Notes under the pieces: generated by a model | Seen by the model: only the letters and a program-made list of their open reading frames with translations | Told to the model about the DNA's origin: nothing | Database searches by the model: none | NCBI GenBank assembly: GCA_963818445.1 | Contig: CAWFSG010000018.1 | Location: 67,611 to 131,610 of the forward strand | Reading direction: 5' to 3' | Length of the DNA: 64,000 nucleotides | Origin: Prado023 sp963818445 | GTDB lineage: Bacteria; Actinomycetota; Actinomycetes; S36-B12; CAIYMF01 | Made by a program: the position numbers and the translations under genes | In this document: positions 44,550-53,748 of the stretch, piece by piece | Numbering within the stretch: position 1 is the stretch's first letter | How the letters are laid out: every line of letters begins with the position of its first letter

Positions 44550-45732
44550 TCAGCCGATGCGGTGGATCCAGCCGAACGGGTCCTCGGTGCGGCCGGTCTG
44601 GATGTCGAGCAGGGCGTGGCGCAGCTTCATGGTGACGGGGCCGGGCTGGCCGTCGCCGACCGTCCACTGCGCCGTCGCGGACTTGACCGACCCGACGGGC
44701 GTGACGACCGCGGCCGTCCCGCAGGCGAACACCTCGGAGATCTCGCCGCTGGCGTTGCCTGCCTGCCAGTCCTCGACCGAGATCCGGCCCTCCTCGGCGG
44801 GGATGCCCAGGTGCCGCGACAGCTTCAGCAGCGAGTCGCGGGTGATGCCGGGGAGCAGGGTGCCGGTGAGTTCCGGGGTCACCAACCGGGCGGAGTCCCC
44901 ATGGCCGAGGACGAACACCAGGTTCATGCCGCCCATCTCCTCGACCCAGCGCCGCTCGGTCGCATCAAGCCAGACCACCTGGTCGCACCCCTGCTCGGCC
45001 GCGTGCGCCTGGGCGATCAGCGAGGCGGCGTAGTTGCCCGAGCACTTGGCCTCGCCGGTGCCACCCGGGGCGGCGCGGACGAACTCCGTCGACAGCCAGA
45101 CGCTCACGGGCTTCACACCGCGGGGGAAGTACGCGCCGGCGGGCGACGCGACGAGCAGGTACGTGTAGGCGTTGGCGGGGCGCACGCCCAGCCCGATCTC
45201 GGTGGCGAACTCGAACGGCCGCAGGTAGAGGCTCTTCTCCGGGTCCTCGGACACCCACCCGGCGTCCGCCCGGACGAGCGCCTCCACCGACCCGAGGAAC
45301 AGGTCCTCGGGCAGCTCGGCCATCGCCAGCCGCCGTGCGCTGCGGGCGAACCGCGCGGCATTGGCCTCGGGGCGGAAGGCGTTCAGCGAGCCGTCCGGGT
45401 GCCGGTAGGCCTTGAGGCCCTCGAATATCGACTGCCCGTAGTGGATGAACATGCTGTCGGGATCGATGGGCAGGGGGGCATAGTCCACCAGCTCGGGCTC
45501 GCCCCAGCCGGCGTCCTGCGACCAGTCGACGCGGACCATGTGGTCGGTGAAGTACCGGCCGAACCCAGGATCGGCGAGGATCGCCTTGCGCTGCTCCTCC
45601 GGGCGGACCGCCCCGCTGCTGCGGTCGGCGACCTTGGCGGCCGACGCGATCGGTCACCGGGTACAGGTCGATCCCGGCGGCCGACATCTCGGCGGCGGAG
45701 CGGTACCAGGGGGTGGCTGCTTCGGTGCTCAT
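44550..45732 (-). CDS. ilvE: Branched-chain amino acid aminotransferase IlvE, one apparent frameshift
   Basis: PLP fold-type IV transaminase for the last step to Leu, Ile and Val. The first ~27 residues (from MSTEAATPWYRS) are in one frame and the rest, starting SAAKVADRSSG, in another; an extra base near 45645 in GATCGCGTCGG explains it and gives 393 residues. Motifs include IHYGQSIFEGLKAYRH, RFARSARRL, KCSGNYAASLIAQA, DATERRWVEEMGGMN and FACGTAAVVTPVG. Confidence 0.93.
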
Positions 45733-45795
45733 GGGGCGAAGTATCGCTGATCCCAGCATCCGGTCGCGAGGTCGTCCGTATTCCGGGACGCCGGC

Positions 45796-46840
45796 TCAGC
45801 CGGCGGCGCCGGCCGCCAGGGCGTCGCCGATCTCGCTGGTGGAGCGCAGGGCGGCCCCGCGGGTCATGAGGTCGGCGGCCACGGCAGGCCTCGACGCGGT
45901 CGGCCGCGGCCTGGTGCCCGAGGTGCGCCAGCAGCATCGCGACCGACAACACGGTCGCGGTCGGGTCGGCCTTGCCCTGCCCTGCGATGTCGGGCGCGGA
46001 GCCGTGGACCGGCTCGAACATGCTGGGGTTGGTCCGGCTCGGGTCGATGTTGCCGCTGGCTGCCAGGCCGATGCCGCCGGCGATCGCCGCACCGATGTCG
46101 GTGAGGATGTCTCCGAACAGGTTGTCGGTGACCACGACGTCGAACCGCTCGGGCTGGGTCAGGAAGAACATGGCCGCAGCGTCCACGTGGCAGTAGTCGC
46201 ATCCGATCTCCGGGAACTCCGCGGCGACCTCGTCGAAGGTGCGCTGCCACAGCGATCCCGCGTGGACCAGCACGTTGGTCTTGTGGACCAGCGTGACCGT
46301 GCCACGGCGGGCGCCGGCTCGGCTGAAGGCATCGCGCACGATCCGCTCGACGCCGAACCTCGTGTTGAGGCTCTCCTCGGTCGCCACCTCGTGCGCAGTG
46401 CCCCGGCGAAGCGTCCCGCCGGAGCCGACGTACGGACCCTCGGTGCCCTCCCGGCAGACGACCATGTCGATGTCGGCCGGGCCCTTGCCCGCCAATGGCG
46501 TGGCGACGCCCGGGAACAGCTTCACCGGACGCAGGTTCACGTGGTGGTCGAGCTCGAAGCGCAACGGCAGCAGGACCCCGCGCTCGAGGACCCCAGGCGG
46601 CACGCTCGGGTCACCGATCGCGCCCAGCAGGATCGCGTCCTGGCCCCGCAACTCGGCCAGCACCGATGCGGGCAGCGTCTCGCCCGTGGCGTTGTAGCGG
46701 CGGGCGCCGAGGTCGTAGTCGGTGGTCGAGATGAGCAGACCGGCCAACGGCGCGACGGCGTCGAGCACCTTCAGGCCCTCGGCGACCACCTCGGTCCCGA
46801 TCCCGTCCCCGGCAATGACAGCAAGCTTCAACTGAGTCAC
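45796..46840 (-). CDS. leuB: 3-isopropylmalate dehydrogenase LeuB, one apparent frameshift
   Basis: NAD-dependent decarboxylating dehydrogenase acting in leucine synthesis and, with citramalate products, in isoleucine synthesis. MTQLKLAVIAGDGIGTEV, CREGTEGPYVG, VHKTNVLVHAGSLW, VVTDNLFGDILTDIGAAIAGGIGLA and FEPVHGSAPDIAGQGKADPTA are canonical. The frame breaks near 45897 in GAGGCCTGCCGTG; removing one base gives AAVAADLMTRGAALRSTSEI and a 347-residue protein ending at 45796. Confidence 0.94.
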
Positions 46841-46921
46841 GGGAGAACCCTAATGCGCGGGGTGCAGACCCCCGACCGGTGGTTCCGCGACCCGAGCCTC
46901 ACCCGGTCCTGCGCCCCACCG

Positions 46922-48043
46922 CTACCAGAGGATGTCCTGGTCCTCGGCGACACCAGGCATCCGGTCGATGACGTACGTCCGCCCCGCCACGTCGATCTCG
47001 CCCTGAAGTGCCCGATCGACTGGATGAGCAGGCTGCGTAGGACCTTGAGGTCCAGGTGCTCGTCGTGCGAGGCCACCGGGTCGAAGCGCAGCCGTACCGT
47101 CCCGTCCGCCGTGGTGATCCGCCAGGGCTTCATGACGTCATCCGGGTCGAACTCGAAGCGGGTGCGCGCATCGAGCGCGGTCGGCTGGCCGTCGATCCAC
47201 ACGGCGTTCTCGCGCGACCGCTCGCCCGACCCCTGAGAACCCGTCCACGATGGTGAAACCCGAGCACGGTGCCGTCGTCCAGACGCCCGGTCCCGTAGGC
47301 CCAGTGCCATGCGGTGTTCCGGGGTAGGAGGCCCTTTGTGTAGTCGTACCCACCGAACCCACCGTCGAGTTTGTACGTCCTGCTGCCACCCTCGGCGTGG
47401 ACCACGACCTGGCCGGTCACCAGCATGCCTGAGGTCTTGGCCGTGACGGAGACCGACGAATCGTGATCGTGCGTCCACCTCGGAGATCGCGGTGATTCCG
47501 GTGCCCTCTTCGCGCAGGATCAGGTCCAGCTCCACCCATGGGCGCGACCGACCGGGGAGCGAGGCGATCGCACGGCCCAACGACGCGCGCAACCTGAGCT
47601 CGTCACCATCGCGACGAACCGCGTAGCGCGTACCGGGCAGGCGGTAGGACGCGCGCAGCCCGTCACCGGGTGCGTCGTTCACGCTCGCCAGTGCGCACTT
47701 GCGGCTCGAGTCAGCGATGACCTCCCCGGTGCGAAGGTCCGTGACCATGAGAGAGCCGGAGCCGGTCGACGGCCGCGTTTGACCAGCAGGACAGTGACCT
47801 CGACCTCCGGGGTCGCCGCGAAGAGGTACACCCAGGACTTCTGCCGGATCCGTGCGCCGCGCCATCCCCAACGGGTCGGATCCACCGAGCCGGAAGTGCG
47901 GCCGAGAGCCCGTCGAGCCCGGCACTGGCGACGATCCCCGCGTACCCGCCGAACAGCGGGACGCCGTCAGCTGACAGGGCTGTCGGCGGAACCGGCTCAA
48001 GGGGCATTGCTGAGGACTCGCGTGGACGTGATGCGGTCGGCAT
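46922..48043 (-). pseudogene. DUF2804-like protein, several frameshifts
   Basis: Pieces from three frames join into one protein of about 374 residues: MPTASRPRESSAMPLEPVPP, SWVYLFAATPEVEVTVLLVK, VTDLRTGEVIADSSRK, RPWVELDLILREEGTGITAI, DYTKGLLPRNTAWHWAYGTG, ENAVWIDGQPTALDARTRF and VAEDQDILW. The GLLPRNTAWHW region and the C-terminal RITTADGTVRLRFDP are characteristic of DUF2804 family proteins, whose function is unknown. At least four frame changes occur, net zero. Confidence 0.65.
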
Positions 48044-48098
48044 GACTCGTACGCTAACGCGCCGACCCTCCCGGGTCCGGCCTCGGTAGGGTCGGCGG

Positions 48099-49130
48099 AT
48101 GCTCCCCGTGCTGCGCACCTCCCGCCTTGTGATCCGCCCGGTGCGACCCGACGATCTCGACCCCCTGTTCGAGCGGCGCAACGACCCCCGGGTGGCCGCG
48201 CTCCAGGCCTGGGTGACTCCCTACCCGCGCGAGCGCGCCGAGTCGATCATCACCGACGTCCTGGCCCTGGACGGGCAACCCGTCGACGGCCAGTGGTTCA
48301 TGGCCACCGTCGTGGAGGAGGCCACCGACGAGGTCGTCGGCGACCTGGTGATGCACCCGACCAACGAGCTGCGCACCGCGGAGGTCGGCTACTCGCTGAG
48401 TACACGGCACTGGGGGAAGGGCTACGCCGCCGAGGCCCTCGAGGCGTTCGTCGCGTGGATCCTCGAGGCCCTGCCCGTGACACGCGTGGCAGGGATGCTG
48501 CATCCCGACAACCGCGCATCGGCCATGGTCCTCGAGCGGACGGGATTCCTGTTCGAGGGCCACACGCGGCTGTCGTTCTGGCTCGGCGACGACAACTCCG
48601 ATGACTGGATCTACGGGATGACACGGGCGGACTGGGCGGCGTGGCGCGACCGCCCGCGCACCCCACCTCAGGACGTCCGCCTCGCCCCCGTGACCCACGT
48701 CAACAAGGCCGCCGTCCTCGCCCTGCGGACGCACCACAGCCAGCGGGCGTTCGTCGCGCCCATGCTCGACTCCTTCGCCGACGCCCTGCTGCCCGACGTC
48801 GTGGATGGAGCGCCCCTCGTGCCCTGGATGCGGGCGATCGAGGCTGACGGCCGGACCGTCGGCTTCACGATGCTGGCCCTGCCGACGCCCCACCACCCTG
48901 AGCCGTACCTGTGGCGGCTGCTCATCGACCGGCTGCACCAACGGCGCGGGATCGCCTCCCGCGTCCTTGCACTGGTCGCCGACGAGTGCCGCGCGATGGG
49001 CGCCTCGACCCTGCTGGTCAGCTGGGCCGAGGGCAAGGGCTCGCCGCGCGCGTTCTACCTGGCCCACGGTTTCGAGCCGACGGGGCGGATCGTCGAGGGC
49101 GAGACAGAGGCGCGCCTTCAGCTGCGGTGA
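48099..49130 (+). CDS. Double-domain GNAT acetyltransferase
   Basis: A 343-residue protein with two GNAT folds. Domain 1 (about 1-175) is RimJ/RimL-like: TSRLVIRPVRPDDLDPLF, EVGYSLSTRHWGKGYAAEAL and NRASAMVLERTGF. Domain 2 (about 185-343) has LIDRLHQRRGIASRVLALV and GSPRAFYLAHGFEPTG. Both acetyl-CoA loops look intact. Substrates are unknown. It precedes the leuA leader on the same strand. Confidence 0.85.
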   Translation: MLPVLRTSRLVIRPVRPDDLDPLFERRNDPRVAALQAWVTPYPRERAESIITDVLALDGQPVDGQWFMATVVEEATDEVVGDLVMHPTNELRTAEVGYSLSTRHWGKGYAAEALEAFVAWILEALPVTRVAGMLHPDNRASAMVLERTGFLFEGHTRLSFWLGDDNSDDWIYGMTRADWAAWRDRPRTPPQDVRLAPVTHVNKAAVLALRTHHSQRAFVAPMLDSFADALLPDVVDGAPLVPWMRAIEADGRTVGFTMLALPTPHHPEPYLWRLLIDRLHQRRGIASRVLALVADECRAMGASTLLVSWAEGKGSPRAFYLAHGFEPTGRIVEGETEARLQLR

Positions 49131-49256
49131 CCGGCGTGGGGCCGCCGATCGAACCGATGCTGGCACGCGCCATCTCGGCGTCCGGGCCGCCCTCCCGGAC
49201 GGCTATGCCCGAACGGTGCGTGCGCTCCCCCGCGACCATGCGCTACCCTGATCCCG

Positions 49257-49301
49257 ATGTTCACCGTGCGACTGCTCCTTGGTAGCCGCGGCGGGGCCTG
49301 A
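49257..49301 (+). CDS. leuA leader peptide, Leu-rich
   Basis: A 14-codon ORF, MFTVRLLLGSRGGA, with Leu-Leu-Leu encoded CTG CTC CTT. TACCCT seven bases before the ATG is a -10-like element, so the leader is probably leaderless. It ends 91 bases before leuA. The composition matches leucine-responsive attenuation upstream of leuA. Confidence 0.7.
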   Translation: MFTVRLLLGSRGGA

Positions 49302-49305
49302 TCCG

Positions 49306-49364
49306 ACCGGCTCCCCTGTCGCGGGTGATCGCGTGCGCCGGTTCGAGACCCCACGGGTCGAACC
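49306..49364 (+). promoter_or_regulatory. Candidate leuA attenuator structures
   Basis: ACCGGC (49306-49311) can pair with GCCGGT (49337-49342), while GGTTCGA (49340-49346) can pair with TCGAACC (49358-49364). The two pairings share bases 49340-49342 and are mutually exclusive. No T-tract follows the second hairpin, so the output may be translational or rho-dependent rather than classic intrinsic termination. Confidence 0.45.
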
Positions 49365-49392
49365 CCCCACACATCCCAGGAGCCCGCAGATC

Positions 49393-51171
49393 ATGAGCAC
49401 CACCCGTAGCACCCATCCGTTCGCCACCTACGCCGAACGCACCGCCCAGAAGCCCTCGCCGATGGCCTATCAGCGGTACTCCACATTCACCCCGATCGAC
49501 CTGGCCGACCGCACCTGGCCGGGCACGGTCATCGCCCAGGCCCCGCGCTGGTGCGCGGTCGACCTGCGCGACGGCAACCAGGCCCTGATCGACCCGATGA
49601 CGCCGGACCGCAAGAAGCGCATGTTCGAGCTGCTGGTCCGCATGGGCTACAAGGAGATCGAGGTCGGCTTCCCCTCGGCCAGCCAGACGGACTTCGACTT
49701 CGTCCGCGAGCTGATCGAGGGTGACCTGATCCCCGACGACGTCGTCATCCAGGTCCTGACCCAGGCGCGCGAGCACCTGATCGAGCGCACCTACGAGTCG
49801 ATCCGGGGCGCCAAGCAGGCGATCGTCCACCTGTACAACTCGACGTCCACGCTGCAGCGCCGGGTGGTGTTCGGCCTGGACAAGGACGGGATCAAGGACA
49901 TCGCCGTCCACGGCGCGCAGCTGTGCATGAAGTACGCCGAGCAGATCACCCCCGACACCGACATCTACTACGAGTACTCCCCCGAGTCCTACACGGGCAC
50001 CGAGCTGGAGTTCGCCGTCGAGGTCTGCAACGCCGTCAACGACGTGTGGCAGCCCACCCCCGAGCGCAAGGTCATCATCAACCTGCCGGCGACGGTCGAG
50101 ATGGCCACGCCCAACGTGTACGCCGACTCGATCGAGTGGATGCACCGCAACCTGCGCTACCGCGAGAACATCGTCCTGAGCCTGCACCCGCACAACGACC
50201 GCGGCACCGCCGTGGCCGCCGCCGAGCTGGGCTTCATGGCCGGCGCGGACCGGATCGAGGGCTGCCTGTTCGGCAACGGCGAGCGCACCGGCAACGTCTG
50301 CCTGGTGACCCTGGGCATGAACCTGTTCAGCCAGGGCATCGACCCGCAGATCGACTTCCGCGACATCGACGAGATCCGCCGCACGGTCGAGTACTGCAAC
50401 CAGCTGAAGGTGCCCGAGCGGCACCCGTACGGCGGCGACCTGGTGTTCACGGCGTTCTCCGGCTCGCACCAGGACGCGATCAACAAGGGCTTCAAGGCGA
50501 TGGCCACCGACGCCGGGATGGCCGGCGTCCCGGTCGAGTCGTTCCGCTGGGAGGTCCCCTACCTGCCGATCGACCCGCACGACATCGGCCGCACCTACGA
50601 GGCCGTCATCCGGGTCAACAGCCAGTCCGGCAAGGGCGGCGTGGCCTACATCATGCGCACCGAGCACGGGCTCGAGCTGCCGCGCCGGCTGCAGATCGAG
50701 TTCTCCCAGGTGATCCAGCGGATGACCGACTCCGAGGGCGGCGAGGTCGCGCCGGCGCAGATGTACGAGATCTTCGCCGACGAGTACCTGCCTGTCCCGG
50801 AGATGCCGTGGGGCCGGCTGAAGCTGCGCCACGTGCTGGTCGAGTCCGACGTGGACGGCGAGACGATGGTGCGCACCGTCATCCGCGACAACGCCCACCA
50901 CGCGCGGGAGTTCGAGGGCATCGGCCACGGCAACGGGCCGATCGCCGCGTTCTGCGACGCACTGGCCGCGCACCACATCGACGTCCGAGTCCTGGACTAC
51001 TCCGAGCACGCGATGTCAGCCGGCGGCGACGCCAAGGCGGCGGCGTTCGTGGAGTGCGCGATCGGTGGCCGGGTGCTGTGGGGCGTCGGGATCGACTCGT
51101 CGATCGTCACCGCGTCGCTCAAGGCCATCATCTCCGCGGTCAACCGGGCGCAGCGCGACCAGGTCGGCTGA
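49393..51171 (+). CDS. leuA: 2-isopropylmalate synthase
   Basis: Committed enzyme of leucine synthesis (592 residues, the long actinobacterial LeuA type). WCAVDLRDGNQALIDPM, EVGFPSASQTDFDFVR, HPHNDRGTAVAAAELGFMAG and GCLFGNGERTGNVCLVTLG form the catalytic domain with its metal-binding HxH. The C-terminal regulatory domain (about 470-592) includes HGNGPIAAFCDAL. AGGAG precedes the ATG. It is on the plus strand, opposite to the other branched-chain genes, and is preceded by a Leu leader ORF. Confidence 0.98.
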   Translation: MSTTRSTHPFATYAERTAQKPSPMAYQRYSTFTPIDLADRTWPGTVIAQAPRWCAVDLRDGNQALIDPMTPDRKKRMFELLVRMGYKEIEVGFPSASQTDFDFVRELIEGDLIPDDVVIQVLTQAREHLIERTYESIRGAKQAIVHLYNSTSTLQRRVVFGLDKDGIKDIAVHGAQLCMKYAEQITPDTDIYYEYSPESYTGTELEFAVEVCNAVNDVWQPTPERKVIINLPATVEMATPNVYADSIEWMHRNLRYRENIVLSLHPHNDRGTAVAAAELGFMAGADRIEGCLFGNGERTGNVCLVTLGMNLFSQGIDPQIDFRDIDEIRRTVEYCNQLKVPERHPYGGDLVFTAFSGSHQDAINKGFKAMATDAGMAGVPVESFRWEVPYLPIDPHDIGRTYEAVIRVNSQSGKGGVAYIMRTEHGLELPRRLQIEFSQVIQRMTDSEGGEVAPAQMYEIFADEYLPVPEMPWGRLKLRHVLVESDVDGETMVRTVIRDNAHHAREFEGIGHGNGPIAAFCDALAAHHIDVRVLDYSEHAMSAGGDAKAAAFVECAIGGRVLWGVGIDSSIVTASLKAIISAVNRAQRDQVG

Positions 51172-51179
51172 GGTTCCCG

Positions 51180-51219
51180 CCGCGCTGCTCCCGGCGCCCG
51201 AGTGCCGGGAGCAGCGCGG
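51180..51219 (+). terminator. Terminator hairpin after leuA
   Basis: Perfect 16-bp stem CCGCGCTGCTCCCGGC and its inverse around an 8-base loop, nine bases after the leuA stop. Confidence 0.7.
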
Positions 51220-51242
51220 CGTGCACGGGCTACGATCGGCCC

Positions 51243-51491
51243 ATGGCCGCACATCATCGCCCTGTCCGCCTGACCTTCCCGCAGACTCAGGTCCGCGAGC
51301 CCGTCGTGTACCACCTCGGCGTGGACTACGGGGTCGTGACCTCGATCCGGCGTGCCTCCATCGAGGACCACTTCGGGTGGATGGTGCTCGAGATGACCGG
51401 GGAGCCGGAGCAGCTCGACCAGGCCGAGGCCTACCTGACGAGCCTCGGCATCCAGGTCGACCCGGTGCTCGGCGACATCGTCGAGGGCTGA
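51243..51491 (+). CDS. NIL domain-containing protein
   Basis: An 82-residue protein that is one NIL domain: VRLTFPQTQVREPVVYHLGVDYGVVTSIRRASIEDHFGWMVLEM, cut here into a ferredoxin-like fold, then a second half LDQAEAYLTSLGIQVDPV. Confidence 0.5.
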   Translation: MAAHHRPVRLTFPQTQVREPVVYHLGVDYGVVTSIRRASIEDHFGWMVLEMTGEPEQLDQAEAYLTSLGIQVDPVLGDIVEG

Positions 51492-51592
51492 GGAACGCCA
51501 CGCCCACAGGGGCGATCAGCGAGCGTTCGGCGACATGGCCTGGCACGCGGTCCAGAGGCATCGGGCCCTATGTGCACGGCGGCAGTGCCGGC

Positions 51593-53179
51593 TCAGACGA
51601 GGTCGACGCTCTCCACCAGGTCGGCCTCGATCTCCCGAGCGATCCCGGCCAGCACCTCGGCGCCCGGTGACGCGTCCACGGTCAGCACCATGACGGCCTG
51701 ACCGCCAACGGCATCCCGCGAGACCTGCATGCCGCCGATGTTGACCCCGGCGTGGCCGAGGGCCCCGCCGACCGCGCCCACGACACCGGGGCGATCCGCG
51801 TAGCGCATGACCACCAGGTGCTCGGACAGCGGGACCTCGAGGTCGAAGTCGTCGATCTCCACCAGCTTGGCGACGTTGCGCGGGCCCGACAACGTGCCCC
51901 CGACGCGCAGCGACGTGCCGTCAGTCAGGGCCAGGCGCACGCGAACGAGGTTGCGGTGGTCACCGGCGTCCGCGTCGGTGATGAGAGCGACCTCGATGCC
52001 CCGGTCCTTGGCAATGATCGGGGCGTTGACGTAGGAGACCTGCTCCTCGGACAGCGGGGTGAACACGCCCTTGAGCGCCGAGAGCTCCAAGATCTTCACG
52101 TCGTTCTCGGTGATCTCGCCGCGGACCTCGGTCTCGACAGCCGCGATCGGCGCACCGGCCAGCGCGGTGGCGATCTGGCCGAGGGCCTCGGTCAGCGGCA
52201 GCATCGGGCGGACGTCGTCGGCGATGGCCCCACCCTTGACGTTGACCGCGTCGGGGACGAGCTCACCGGCCAGGGCCAGTCGCACGGACTTGGCCACCGC
52301 GATGCCCGCCTTCTCCTGGGCCTCGTCGGTGGACGCGCCCAGGTGCGGGGTCACGACGACCTGCTCGAGGCTCATCAGCGGCGAGTCGGTGCACGGCTCC
52401 TTGGCCCACACGTCGATCCCGGCGCCGGCCACCCGGCCGTCGACGATCGCCTCGTACAGCGCGGCCTCGTCGACGATGCCACCGCGGGCGGCGTTGATGA
52501 TCCGCACGGTCGGCTTGACCTTGTGCAGGGCCTCGTCACCGATCAGGCCGATGGTCTCGGGCGTCTTGGGCAGGTGGACGGTGATGAAGTCGCTGTCGGC
52601 CAGCAGCTCGTCGAGGGACACCATCCGGATGCCCATCTGGGCGGCGCGCGCAGGCTGCACGTACGGGTCGTAGGCGATCAGCTTGACGCCGAACGCGCTC
52701 AGGCGCTGGGCGACCAGGAGGCCGATCCGGCCCAGGCCGACCACGCCGACCACCTTGTCGGCCAACTCCACGCCGGTGTACTTCGAGCGCTTCCACGCTC
52801 CGCCCTTGAGGGCATCGTTGGCCGGGGCGATGTGCCGCGCGCTGGCCAGCAGGAGGGCGATCGCCAGCTCGGCGGCCGAGCCGATGTTGGAGGTGGGGGC
52901 GTTGACCACCATGACGCCGGCCTGCGTGGCAGCGGAGACGTCGACGTTGTCCAGGCCAACGCCGGCACGCGCGACCACCTTGAGGCGGCGGGCGGCGGCG
53001 ATCGCCTCGGCATCGACCTTCGTGGCCGAGCGGATCAGGATCGCATCGACGTCGGCGATGGCCGGCAGCAGCTCCGCCCGATCGGCACCGTCGCAGTAGC
53101 GGATCTCGAAGTCGGGTCCGAGTGCCTCCACAGTGGCGGGGCTGAGTTCCTCGGCGATCAGGACGATGGGCTTGCTCAC
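51593..53179 (-). CDS. serA: D-3-phosphoglycerate dehydrogenase
   Basis: First enzyme of serine synthesis (528 residues, the long type with ASB and ACT domains). ARAGVGLDNVDVSAATQAGV, GVVGLGRIGLLVAQRL as the NAD loop, NAARGGIVDEAALYEAI and TPHLGASTDEAQEKAG with the catalytic His are present. A C-terminal ACT domain begins near LVVMRYADRPGVVGAVGGAL. GTG start with AGAGGG eight bases upstream. The serA-ilvC adjacency is as in mycobacteria. Confidence 0.97.
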   Translation of the reverse strand: MSKPIVLIAEELSPATVEALGPDFEIRYCDGADRAELLPAIADVDAILIRSATKVDAEAIAAARRLKVVARAGVGLDNVDVSAATQAGVMVVNAPTSNIGSAAELAIALLLASARHIAPANDALKGGAWKRSKYTGVELADKVVGVVGLGRIGLLVAQRLSAFGVKLIAYDPYVQPARAAQMGIRMVSLDELLADSDFITVHLPKTPETIGLIGDEALHKVKPTVRIINAARGGIVDEAALYEAIVDGRVAGAGIDVWAKEPCTDSPLMSLEQVVVTPHLGASTDEAQEKAGIAVAKSVRLALAGELVPDAVNVKGGAIADDVRPMLPLTEALGQIATALAGAPIAAVETEVRGEITENDVKILELSALKGVFTPLSEEQVSYVNAPIIAKDRGIEVALITDADAGDHRNLVRVRLALTDGTSLRVGGTLSGPRNVAKLVEIDDFDLEVPLSEHLVVMRYADRPGVVGAVGGALGHAGVNIGGMQVSRDAVGGQAVMVLTVDASPGAEVLAGIAREIEADLVESVDLV

Positions 53180-53331
53180 GGTAGGCACCCTCTTGACGGA
53201 GCCCCGGGGTCGATCCCCGCGGCTGGCCAATTCTAACGACCACCCACCTGGCGGGTCCGGCACCCCGAAGGTCCCGACCCGAAAGGCGAACGGCCCCCAA
53301 CCTGCCCCGCGACGGAGCTGCTTGCGTTCCT

Positions 53332-53366
53332 GCGATCTGCTTGCCGAATGGCGGAAGCAGATCCGC
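53332..53366. repeat. Palindromic hairpin, family C copy 2
   Basis: GC-GATCTGCTT-GCC pairs with GGC-GG-AAGCAGATC-CGC around GAAT. It shares the GATCTGCT core with 44270-44339. It lies about 150 bp upstream of serA on the minus strand. Confidence 0.5.
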
Positions 53367-53572
53367 ACGCCGGAAGCGTCTGCGTGGGTGGGGCCATGGA
53401 CCCCGCGCGGATCGACCACGACGAGCTGCGTCCGTCGGGTGGCCGCCGAAACTCGTGGTCCCCCGATGCATCCGTCAACTGGGCGAGGACCGAAGTATGG
53501 GTGAGTGGGGCGACCAGCCCCCAACCCGCCCCGAGCAACTCCCGTCACCACGGGACGAGACCTCCTGAGGGG

Positions 53573-53612
53573 CGAATGACCCCCCGGAGCCGGCGCTCAG
53601 GGGGGTCATTCG
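53573..53612 (-). terminator. Terminator hairpin downstream of ilvC
   Basis: Perfect 13-bp stem CGAATGACCCCCC and its inverse around a 14-base loop, about 120 bases after the ilvC stop, beyond the 51-bp repeats. Confidence 0.65.
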
Positions 53613-53620
53613 TCGTACGT

Positions 53621-53748
53621 GCCGCTCGGGTCAGCGGGCCGCGGTACTTGACCGGGTCCCGCCCTGCCTCTGCCGGTCAGGTCGGCGGGCTCCGGTACTG
53701 ACGCGTCCCGACTCGCCTCGCTGCCGCTCGGGTCAGCGGGCCGCGGTG
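53621..53748. repeat. Three degenerate 51-bp direct repeats spanning the ilvC stop
   Basis: Units begin at 53621, 53672 and 53723, exactly 51 bp apart. Units 1 and 3 share 25 identical bases beginning GCCGCTCGGGTCAGCGGGCC; unit 2 is diverged. Unit 3 contains the ilvC stop and last codons, so the ilvC end appears to have been duplicated into its 3' untranslated region. Confidence 0.6.

Larger units (their letters stand above)
53180..53732. other. 553-bp gene-free interval between serA and ilvC
   Basis: It holds the upstream region of serA, a family C hairpin (53332-53366), a strong ilvC terminator (53573-53612) and the start of three 51-bp repeats. The open frames across it have no family features, weak starts and repeat-derived composition, so I call no gene. 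Confidence 0.6.

Noticed and set aside
53348..53701. 117-codon frame in the serA-ilvC gap
   Set aside because: Runs through the terminator hairpin and the 51-bp repeats, with no ribosome binding site or recognisable motif.
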